Shown: positions 39,701 through 51,700 of the stretch, piece by piece
How the letters are laid out: each line of letters starts with the position of its first letter
Position numbering within the stretch: the first letter of the stretch is position 1
Source of the DNA: Diphasiastrum complanatum
Lineage: Eukaryota; Streptophyta; Lycopodiopsida; Lycopodiales; Lycopodiaceae
Length of the DNA: 64,000 nt
Assembly (NCBI GenBank): GCA_029204225.1
Contig: CM055092.1
Location: forward strand, 85,286,810-85,350,809
Direction of reading: 5' to 3'
The notes under the pieces: generated by a model
Database searches by the model: none
The model's input: only the letters and a program-made list of their open reading frames with translations
What the model was told of the DNA's origin: nothing
Translations under genes and position numbers: made by a program

Positions 39701-42700
39701 CCGATGTAGAAGAGATGTAGAATACGGAGTGCGGTAGCATCAAGTCGAAGAGTGAAGACAAGCATGCTCCATCCAAAGTAGGTAACCGAAAAACCAGCCA
39801 CAAGCTGAAATATGGATTTGCAATCCATCAATGGTTCCCACATGATTCCATAAGTCTTCTTACCACAAGAAACATAAAGAAGAGTATGATACTCTTTTAC
39901 CATCACATCCTCCCGAATCTTACTATCAATGATCTGCTCACCAACACTAGGTAAGACAACACCGTCATCATAAGAAGTAAGCATCAAAACAGGAAAATCA
40001 GCATAAGGTACTGATTTTGGTGAGGCATGTGTGTTTCCTCCAAGGTAAGAAGATGCTTTGCTATCTCGCAAAGACTCGGACAACCAACAAGAGGCTGTAG
40101 CAGGCTGTCCAACAACCACAAAATCACCAACACTTTGCTGTCCAAAGTGTTCCAAATGTGGACCTTGCTGTCCAAAAACCTTCCGCAGGCCGTTCCCGAT
40201 GCATAATAGGATGCTCACGATGTAACATAGGCTGAAAATGATCAATAAACCATGGCTGAATCTGGTGTCCACCATCTTCAAGAAAAAAACCAACAGCTTG
40301 CCACTTTGAACACCCAAAAAATCCAACAACACACCACTTTGAACCAATGTACTAATTGACATGATTTTTTTCCTTCCTCCATTAGTACAAAATGGATTCA
40401 AAGAATGCTTGATTTCAGCCTTTTCCAAAACATTATCTTGAGAAACTTGCTTATAAAGTTCTTCACTAATGCATCCATCATTTGCAACAAATGGCTCAAG
40501 AGAAGAAGAATGCTTTACCATACCAACATTCCGATGCAAACTTGTACTTGTAAAAAGACAATGATCAAACTTTGCATGACTTTGCTCTTCTACCTTCAAA
40601 GAGGATGAAGTAGAGAGGAGAAAGCATGATGATGAATCCTTTATTTGGTACATTTTTAAAAGTGTTTCCCAAGCACTTTTAGAGGTCTTGCAAAATCTCA
40701 AATGATATAAGATAGATCTTGTTACCGATAAAATCTTTGGTGCCATCCAGCATATCTTCGCCCAAACAAGTACGAATTGCTCCCAAATCTCTTGCCATAA
40801 GAACCAGCCAAGAAGATAAACTTTTTCAAACCCTAAATGTGCCCTAAAAGACACAAAACCAGCAAGTATCAAATATGAAAAATCAGCACCGGAATGTGTC
40901 GAAACCACACATTAGATGGATATAGGAAGTCGCCCTTCTTCCGGAACCCTTCTTTCTTGCCAAAAAGTGTGAACAATACACACACGGATAGGGCTGTTGC
41001 AAAAACCCTACAAATGGTAATATGCTGTCCAATTTTCAGCCTCGGAATGTGATCGGATTATCACAAAAAATTTAGCGCCTTCTTCCACACCTGGAAACAA
41101 GCAAAAAGAAGCGGATCTCCACTTTGTAAAATCAGCAAGGGTGCTAATTTTTCAATCAGAAGAATAGAAATTGCTTGTAGATGGGCGCCCTCCTGCAAAG
41201 GAGCAAATCTGAAAAATTGGGCAGCAGCGGACCAACGGAAGTAGGATAAACCTACACGGATGTGGGTGGCCTAAAAGCAGCCTCGAAGAAGATAATTAAT
41301 GGCACCTTCCTGCAACTTGAAAAATCAGCAAACAACAACCTGATTTTTGGGCGCCCAAAATGTTGTTATCTTCTTTGATGTGTGGCGCCCTCCTGCCAAA
41401 CGGAAAAGAGTCAAAGAACGGATCTTCACTCCAAAAAATCAGCAAAGGTGCTGAATTTTTGTGATCCCTAAGTGAAGACGATCTCTTTTGGTAGGGCGCC
41501 CTAAATCAAGCATAGAAGATCCATGGCTCTGATACCATGTAGGAAATCAAATTGCCAAGATCCTTCTAACATTCAATCTCCATATACAAGAGGGAGAGGG
41601 TTAGGCGCCTTCAAGGAGAGAGAAAGTAGTAGCAATGCTTGAAAGGGAATGAATTACAAATGAACACTGGGTACATATAAATAGGCCTTCCAAGGGCCTA
41701 GACTCTTCCAAACCCTAAGTTCTAGAACCTACTAATTATAGGGCACCCCCAAAAGTCAAGATAGGAACATAATTAGACTTTACTTGGAACCACGAGTTAC
41801 TACTAGACCAAAATTGGGTCCAACTTAACTAAAACTGACTTAACATGGTCTAAATAATAAACCTAACCCATGGTTACACAAGTCTCGACCTCTTGGGTCA
41901 AAGTAGCCTATAGGAAACTAACATTATCATTTATTATTTCTAACATAGACTGTACAATATAGAGACCTGTAAAGTTTTTACTAACAGGGACATGACTTTT
42001 ATTGAAGATCAGTTTATTGATTTGAAGGGCAAGGACCAGATGCAGTCTACAATTTTTGCCCTGACAACTGATACATATCAAAAGGCTATTTCGATTTCTC
42101 CCAACAGTCACTCTGTACAGTTAGACCCAGAAGAAGAGGAAGAAGTTGCAACTCAGGAGCAGCCAACACAGCCGACACAAAGTCGAATCTCGTAGCCAGA
42201 GACTTCAACCAGAAGATCAACAAGAACCCGAACTCAGCCTGTCCGATATACTGATGAGTTTGCTCACTATTCTATTCAGGAGCCAACCACAGTTGAGGAA
42301 GCTATGTCACAGGCCGATTCATATCTCTGGAAAGAAGCAATGGATAAGGAGTACAACACATTGCTGAGGAACAACACATGGACTGTCACCAAGCTATCAA
42401 CAGATAGAAAGGTAATTTACTGCAAATGGATCTTTAAGATCAAAGACAAAGCAGACGACAATATCGATAGAAGGAAAGCTCGACTCGTGGCAAGGGGATT
42501 CTTACAAATTCCCAGTATCGACTACTTCGAAACCTTTAGCCCGGTTGTCAACATAAAGCTTTGTACGGTCTGAAGCAATCATCCAGAACATGGTTTCATC
42601 GAATCAACACATTCTTGATCGATCATGGATTTGAACCTAGCTCTACAGAATGTAATGTATATTTCAAAGCTATCAATCAATTCTTTGTCATCATCACACT

Positions 42701-45700
42701 CTACGTGGATGATACGTTGTTGTTTAGCAACAATATCGGACTAACAAGGGACACCATGAGGTGCTACCTTAAGAATTCGAGATGACAGATCTTGGAGAGG
42801 CGCATTATTGTCTCGAGATTCAAATCCACAGAGACAGAAGCAGAAGACTTCTCTATATCATCCAACAAAGGTACTTCTATAATTTTCTGACGAAATTCAA
42901 TTTTATGAATTGCAAGTTTGTACATTTGTTGTAAAGACTTGTACAATCGCATACTCTGTAGAAATACACTTGTTTCCTGACAGTCTGCAGAAATACAAAG
43001 GAATAGGACAGTGTCCTGACGACTCAGCCGACACCGACTATATGGCCACCCTTTGACTATTCGTCCACCCTTCGACTATTCGTCGGTCACATCTACTCAA
43101 CAGACACTGACTATCCGTCGGACACTCGACATCGACAATTCGACTTCACCGATTACTCGTATGTCAATATCAACTCCAAAAGTCGACTCGAACAATCAGT
43201 GGCTCATTAGTACCTTCATCACGACCGGACATATTAAGATACTAACCGAAGGTGACTGCCAACAACACGTAGTGCCTTAATCCTAATTGTAAAGTACAAA
43301 TTAAGTATTCTTTTAATTAATTAGCCAGTGTATATATCTAGCAACTTATCAGTTGCTCGGTTAGATTAGACAAGAAGAGATCGCTTAGCTCAATCATCTA
43401 TCAAGTCGATCAATCAAACATCCAGAGTGCAATTGTTTTGTTCTTTCTCTCTATTATTATAGAGTATTGATTCAGGAAGAACGTGACTTTGTTTGCATTC
43501 AGACTGTGTTTTCTTCACGACTAAATAATCCTTGTTCCATAATCTAGGTCGTGTATGTTGTGATTGAATGCTCATTTTATTCATGTTCAGATTGCTTCTT
43601 GCTTGCAAATAAACTTATTCGTAGATTAAATTGTTCATATGACTGATAGCCGATGTCGATTTGTCGCTCTAGTTTCCGCACCTAATACGCTTTCGCAAAG
43701 CTAAATTTAAGATTTGTGCTTGGCTATGGAATCGATCCAGTGACTTCGAAATTGTCATCAAGTAGGACAGACTTCGATATGTCGAAGTCGGTTTGAATCC
43801 GATATACGTAGTTGCATGCACTGAGGATTCCGCGCGCGCTCTTCCGCTGTGTCGCGACATACTGAATCCCAACAAAGACTAGGTCAACCAAAAGGGGGAA
43901 TGGTAAAAGAACTATGATTAAGGAAAGACTCAATCCCAGGATATTTACTACATCTGAAATGGAATGGTGAAAGTACAACTACGAGTTGTGATTTTTCTTT
44001 TAAAATTGATATCTGTAGGTTAAATACGAAGCGAGTTTCTAAAATTCCCTATAATTACATGCATGAGGTTGTTGAGTTATTTCTTACACTGATTCAGGCA
44101 CTGGATTTTCTGATGCAATGCTTGAAGAGCGCTCCGAAAGTCTTCAAAAGAATATTATCCCAAAGCCCAAGGTTCTGGTCTATCTGTCGTTGTGTAGTTG
44201 CAGGATTCTGCGTCTGTTATTTTTGTTAATACATGTCATCAACTTGTTCTAGATCTTTAATCATGACTGTTTTTAAAATAATGTATCTCAACGTAATTTG
44301 CTTAGAAGTTTTGCACAGCTGATGTTTTGTTGTTGTTGTATCAGCCATATTATCGATATGGAGAAACATTGGGGGTTGATGTCTGGTTTGATACTGTGGA
44401 GGTATGCTGTACGGGTGCATGTACTACACATTCTTAGCCTTATTTGCCATTGATTGATCTGTTTCTAGAAGCTATATTTTTGAAAGTCAAATTCTTGGAT
44501 TCTTGATGTGTTTCAAAAATCCTTTGGTGAGCTGATTACCAAAGGATCTGCTTGCTCTGTGATGAGGGCCGAGGCCGAATTTTTTTGTCCACCCAGAAGA
44601 TATTTGCTCTTTAACTTTTAAAGAACTAACAAATTACTGATCGTTTACTGATTTCACATAAGATCATTACAAGAAAGAACAATTTGCAGAAGACTATTGG
44701 AAAATTGTCCTCACTGATACAAGTTCTATTGAAACCGAAAAACTCAGAATAGCGCTTCAATTACCATAAGTTAGCGATAGTAATGGTACACATTAGTCAT
44801 TCTTCAACTCACATGCGATACTCAGAAATGATTTACCTACATGCAATTTTATTCAATTTCAGGGATCACGTTTTCAAGGTACATGAAGCCAATGCAAAAA
44901 GATAAGCGCAATGTCATGATCATAAGGATAAGCCTTCTATTACTGATTATAGCTGAGGAAAGCCTTAAGGGATTGAAGGGTTGATGTTACATTGCTGGCT
45001 ATTGAAGTTTTGCTGGAGAGGAATCCAGATTTGATATGAATTTGTCATTTTGAGCTTGTTTGTCTATCTTTAGCATTTTGTGGGTATCAATCAGTGGTTA
45101 TTTGGTTACGGCTGTACAGTTTTGGTTGTGACTCATGCTACAGTAGGCTCTTGAAGCTCAGAAGTGACAACACTACGTGTCTGTGGTTTGCCATATGTTA
45201 AGTAATCAATGGTGTACTGTTGATTAAAAAATCTTGCTGAAAAACGTGATTGGCTTTTTATAAAGTTTCAAATGGTCTCATTGTTTTAGAATCCTGATGG
45301 TTAAAGGGGTGCTTTGACTTGATCAACATATAACTAAAAGATCACGAACTTACACAAGCTTAGGGATGCATTTTTGAACACTATTGCAAACAATGTCTTG
45401 TCAAGGAATCGCTATAGTACAAATTTTTGGCACTTAATAACTGGCTCAAGTAAACAAAGCTTACGATCTTGTTGTTTAAAAGCCTTTCCCTTCTTGAATG
45501 TTTATAGCTGTTTGAGGTTGTATCAAACGATCTTGCTATTGACCTTTTGGAGGCTCAAGATGTTAATTTGTCATTTTTGTAGTACTCGATAAGTTAAGTA
45601 GGATGTCAGATTTCTCATAGTAAAAGTTATTGTCATAGCCTTGCAAGTGACAGATTTGTTTGTAGGCGAGCTGTAAAAATCAGTTTAGAAGAAAAGTTTG

Positions 45701-48700
45701 CAAATCACAACATTTTTGGGTTTGAGTGGAAGAGCATTTATAGACAAATTACCAGACAAATGGAAAGTCACAATGTAGATGTCAAGGATAAGTTAGTTTC
45801 AAGAGCTCTGATAGCTTATCAATGCACATTGGTGTTATGTATCATAATGAACCAACTGAAGTGATGACCTTGGTATGAGGGGAACACTGATTTGGGGTTA
45901 TCGACATTTTTAGTGCAACGTGTTAGCATGTGCAACTAACTACCTTGGGTTGCAAATCTAGGTGTGTGGACTGTGCTTGAATTGAGACCTACTTGTACTA
46001 TATATATAGAGGGAGGGGAGCCCTACCATTATTCATTCAGCCTATTTGGGAATTGGTGGACGGTACGAGCATGTAGCTAAGTTGAATCTCTAGCCTCTGA
46101 TAATGCCAATGAGAGCTAAGGATGATGGCTAGTAGTATGGGACATCAGTTATCGTTGGAGGCTTGATTTGGCATGATGTTGGTGTCGATAACTCTAGTGT
46201 ATGGGGATTAGTTGGGAATGACTACGGATGGATGGTGAGTATTCCTCACTTGTCAATGTGCAGTTAACTACCTTATAATGATCAGCTTATATTTTTTTTT
46301 AACTCGCTTTTCCACTAATGAGACATTATTATATTTTAGCTATGTTTAGAGAAATATTCATATCTCACACCCATTTTTTTAACACTTCTCATGTGTTTTG
46401 CATTATGTACAATTGTACGTTGATATGCTTGTGCACTACGAGCCCTATGTATCTGTTGGTTGCTTATGGCTTAGGAGAAATTTGAATGACAAAGTTTGGA
46501 GCTATTTATTTGAGCTATGTTTCCATTGTGTTTGAGTTGTTTGTGGATTCCTTGAGTGTTTTCAAGTGTTTTTGAATCTCGTGGAGGGAGTTGGCTCAAA
46601 GTCTTGGAGCTCTTCATCTTTGGTGTGAGGCAAGATCTAGATACAAGGAGAGATTGACATTGGTTGTGAGATTGAGCTCATGTTGTGTTTGCAAGATCTC
46701 ATAAGGAGTTGGATTCACTTTCAAGTATCATTCTTATAGAGAGAGAAGCAACAAATTTGAGTGGAAAATAGTCAAGGCTTACATTTTTGTCCAAGAATCT
46801 CAAGTTATTAGTGATCTAGTCAAGTTTGGTAGAAAACTAGGACATTGTTTGTGATCAAATCTTTTCAAATCCATTCCAATTCTCATGAGGTAGAGTCATT
46901 GGTCTTGGTTGAGTCCAATAGGGGTGATTGGGTCTGATTTTGGTGTGATTCGATTCAAATTTAGTGAGCCTTAATCTTTGTGATCTAGGCAAGGTCCATT
47001 TTCCAATGGAACTAGTGTGAGAGATTTCAACTAGTTTAGTCTAGTTTAGTCACATTTTGGTAAATTGTCAATAAGAGGCCAAAACTCATTTTAGACTTAG
47101 AGATAAACTTTTCGAAGTTATATCAGTTTAAAATACATTCAATAAACACTTTTTGAAAGTGTGGAAAAGTTGGTAGTCGAGTTTGAGAGAGATTCAAATT
47201 TGAACTTTGGGTACATTGAATCTAGACCCAAAAATAGTAGGGTTTACATTTTGGAGGGAAAGCCAAGTGGCCAAATAGGGTTTGAAAACTCTATAAAAGG
47301 ATGTAAGTCATGGAGAGACACATCTTCTCTCTTCTCTCTCTCATTTAATCATTATACACGGTTCTCTTTGGGTTCTACTACTCATTGGTGCACTATCTTG
47401 GTGTTATCTTGCAATCTTGTGTGTAGAATGCTCATTTATTGCTATTTTTGGTTCCACACGTGTGAAATACAGTAGGGTACTGTAATTGTACGGACAACAA
47501 ACATATTTTATGTTTTGGTTCATGTTTGATCAATATCTCTTAGAGTTTGCATCTCATTTTGTATGTAGATGCTGATTTTTCTACATTGGCAGGATTGTTG
47601 GTTTGCTCCTTATTGTAACCAAAGATCAGGAACATGGATTACATCTTTAATGATCTGAAATCCTTCACATGGTATCAGAGCTCTTGTGTTTCAGGTTATG
47701 AAAGGATCAGCCATCTTTAGCAAGGATTTGGAGGAGTTACCAATGCTAGAGCATGCTAGATTGATTTCAACTCGAAAATCAGCATTTTTGCATGTGTAGA
47801 ATTGATCTTTTGTAGGTGAAAACTCAATATAGGGTTATATACTTGATCAATTCCGATTTCACACTTGGCTTACTGGGTTTAGATGATTTTTGGTGCATTA
47901 GGAAGGTCTCATTGGAGTCTACAAGAAGATATATCAAGTTTCTAGAAATTGCATGTAGAATTTGAGATATTCAATTTTTTGTGATTTTGTCAAAACCCTT
48001 ATTTTGATTGGATCTCTAGTTTGTGAGGTTGCTGAACTTCATTTGAGTGTGTTTCAATCTTAGGAAGTGGCAAGAATCATTAGATTGAGGATAGATCATA
48101 GGTTGATCAAGATTTCACTATTCTATGTGTTGATTTTCTAGTTAAAAGTGCTAGAAGAGATTTGAGAGGTTCCATATCTTTGTGATTTCTTTTTGAGTTC
48201 ATTTGTTGACATTCAAGAGAGTGCTTTGTGCATTGGAACAGGTTGAAAGAAGAAGATCAGGTCACTTCAACATGGCTACAAGTGGAGGCTTTATGTTGGA
48301 GAGCAATGATAGGCTTACCTCAATCAACTATTCTACTTGGAAGGTGAGGATGGAGTCTTTATTGGAGATGAATGAGTTGATGAAGATTGTTGCAGGTGTG
48401 GAGGAGAGGCCTCAAGCACCTCAAGATCAAGTGAGGTATGACAAGAGAGCAAAGAAGGCTCTACACATGATTAAGATGAATGTTACCAATGAACTTCTCA
48501 AGGAAGTTGGTAAGTGCACATCATCTTTGGAGGCTTGGGAAGCTTTGAAGAAGCTTTATGAATCCAAGTCTACATCAAGAGTGCTTACTCTTAGGAGGCA
48601 AATCTTTCAAAGTTTGCAAAAGAAGGAAGAGAGTACTCATGCTTTTGTTTTGAGGGTTAAAGCATTCAATGATGAGTTAGCATGTATTGATGAAAGCATT

Positions 48701-51700
48701 AAGGAGGTAGAACTTGTTCAAGTTATACTTAATGGCTTGTTGGATGATCATGCTAATCTTGTTCAAAGTTTTGCTATTCAAAAGACTTTGCCAAGTATTG
48801 TGGATTTGCAAGAGATCTTGGTGAATGAGGAGTATAGGCTTCAATCAAGAGGAGGCGGATCTACATCAACGTCTCATTATGAAGAGGAGGCTATGTTCAT
48901 CAAAGGCAAGTTTAAGGGCAAAGGCAAAGGCAAGTGGTCTAAAGGGCAAGATCAAGGTGAGACTTTCTCTTTTGGCAAAAAGAAAGATAAGTCTAAGTTG
49001 AAATGCTTTTATTGTGGAATCAAAGGGCATTTTGCAAATGAATGTTTGAAGAAGCAAAGAGATGAAGGTAGCAAGCAAATCAACTTTACTACTAATGATG
49101 AGGATCTAGGTGGTGGTGATTTTCTTTTGATGTGTTCATCAAGTCCAATATCAAGTGAAGGTGACAAAGATTCATGATAGATTGATAGTGGAGCTAGTTC
49201 ACACATGACTAGTCACAAGGATTTCTTTACTTCTTTGGTCACTTATGATGGAGCCATGAAAGCAATTCACATGGCCAATGGTGGTGAGTGTTTGATTGAA
49301 GGTATTGGTTCAATTCCTATTTGTCTCTCTACTAATAGGGAAGCAAGACTTGATGGTAATCGTTACATCCCTTCACTTTCAAAGAATTTGCTAAGTGTTG
49401 GTCAAATGATAGAGAAACAATACATGGTAAAGTTTGGTGGTGATGCTTGTTTCATTACAAAGGAATAAATCTTGGTTGCTAGGGGCAATAGACAAAGTAG
49501 ACTTTTCAAACTTGATGCTTTTGTTATGGCTAACAAAAAGGATGGAATGGAAAAAGAGATTGGTCTCAACTTTCCAAAGTTCCCTTTTAGCATCAATAAG
49601 ATTGGTGGATCTTATGCAAAGTCTAAAAAGCTTCCTTATGCTAGATCTAGGTCAAGATCTAATATACTTCTTGGAGATGTTCATCTTTGTGCTAACTTGG
49701 CTAGTCTTGAGGATAATGATGGTGTTTCAATGGTTCTTCATGGCAAGTGCAAGCATGCAAAAGATAAGGAAAGAGCTAACTTCATCAATGGAGGTGAAGG
49801 TTCTTCCTTGGAAAAGATTGTTGTTAATGATTTCTTTGATCATATGTCAAAAGATGTTGCTAGGTGCATGCATGAAGGAGGTAGTTCTTCTACATTCTTT
49901 TGTTATGATTCCAAGAAAGTCATTTTTCCAGCAAGTAGAGTCACATGTTTTCATAAAGAGAGTAGATCAAATGGTTCTATCAAGAGACTTGGTGAGGGAG
50001 ATAGTCACAAGTCAAGAAGAAGAAAAGTATGTGAAGAGTTCAAAGTAGGATGTACTTTGAATGATGTCATTGTGAATGATAGTGAGGAAGAATCATTATC
50101 ATATGAGTCATTACCTAAAACATCAAGTAGAAGTTCTTGTTTGAAAAAAGAGAGTACTTCAATCATCCTTATGTTGAAGGTACTAATTATTTTTTTCATG
50201 GCTTCTAATGTCTTTGAGGTTTCTATTTCTTATGATGCAATCATTAAGAGGGAGTCTTATGAAGGAAAGAGCAATGGAAGATTGGTTCTTGGGAAGATCC
50301 AAGGCATGGATCTCACATCTCTTCATCAACTCAAAGGATTCTATGATTATAAATTGATCACTCATGATCAAGATGGCAAAAGTTTGGTTGGAGAAGACTA
50401 CATGGAGCAAATCGAGAGGCAATTTCTTCAAGGCAAGAGAGATCTCATTGGTGAGCCTATTGAGGTTTGTTATGGACTCAAGAAGGCTGGATTTACTAGG
50501 TTTTATACTCATATTTACCTACTCTACTTCATGTTGGTTGGAAAGTTTGGAATCTATCTTTTGATTTATGATGGTGACATTGGTGACATTGTTTTCACTA
50601 ACCTTTATGGAAGATCGAGATCAAGCATTGATGAGATCTTGTTGGATCTAGATCATATGTTTGAGAGGGAGTATTTCCAGAGGTTCAAGTCTGAAGATAT
50701 TCATATCTTTGATATCTTTGATGATCAAGAGAAAGATAAGCAAGTGGAAGCGACTCACTTTGCTTTACTCACATGATTTGGAGAATCTTCTTGTGTAGAT
50801 GATGCTATGCAAGTGGATATTGGTTCTCATGGTTGTCATACTGGAAAAGCAAGTAACGGATCTGGAAAACAAAGTTTGTTCAATGACTTTGATGGTCAAG
50901 AGGAAGATCAAGAGGTTGGTCTCAAAGGGCTTCAACAACACAAAAGGAAAGGTGGCAATTTGGAGCTAGTCAAGAGAGGTAATTGGCAAAGATGTTATGG
51001 ATATGTTTTTGCAGCTTATTGAAGACTCAAGTAAGGTCAAAGGAGCAGCAAAGAAGTGTTGTTCAAGTTTACTTTACTTGTTCTATCTCATGTTTGAGCT
51101 ATTTTATGTGGATGTGTGCAAATTGTCAAGATATGGACAAACTAGCTACATTGTCTTGCAATATCTTATTGTTGGAGTTGTCCTAGCATTCTTGGCTGGT
51201 TTTGCTGATGGAAATGAAGCTTGGAGGCTCATTATATCACTCATCCATGATCAAGTTTTGAGCTACTTGATGTTAATGTTTGGAGATTGTCATTTTTTGG
51301 TGAATTCATGGTCATTTTCTTGTGTCAAGTAGATCTTGAAGATGGACTAGTGCAACCTACTTGGTTTATGGAGTCATGTGGTGCTGGATTTGCATCATTA
51401 ATGTACTCACCTACTTATGGATTTCCAATGTTTGATGGTTTCTTGTGGCAAGATGGATCACTCACATTTATTGTTTGGTTGCTGTAATTTTTCAGACAGT
51501 TCAAAGTTTGAAACATGGAGGAATCATTTCATTCACATTCTATTTGGTTATTCATGTTCTAGTTATATCTTGATGTAAGAAATAGTGAAGCATCCAATTT
51601 GGACACTATTCTCTATATCAATTATGAAAGATACTTTAGAACCTTAGAAAGGAGATCTATACTTAGGATGGAGATCATTCTAAAGTTGTATACGTAGGAT

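Larger units (their letters stand above)
39091..41945 (-). mobile_element. Complete non-autonomous LTR retrotransposon nested in copia integrase
   Basis: 2855 bp with two LTRs (39091-39499 and 41538-41945), a primer site at 41521-41537 and the target duplication tagac on both sides (39086-39090 and 41946-41950). LTRs differ at about 15 places over 409 bp by eye, about 96% identical, so the insertion is fairly young. Transcription is on the minus strand. The only long frame is a 407-codon ORF; no protease, integrase or RT is present. It therefore depends on enzymes from another element and resembles LARD or TR-GAG types. Removing it rejoins the copia gene (GMYRL...) exactly. Confidence 0.92.

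Noticed and set aside
37387-43431. A 5-bp target duplication round the host copia element
   Set aside because: Flanks ctagc and attgt do not match, and the right LTR end is uncertain.
47670-47686. tRNA-like sequences at primer-binding sites (also 16235, 41521, 1681)
   Set aside because: These are 13-18 nt complements of tRNA 3' ends, not tRNA genes; no cloverleaf is present.
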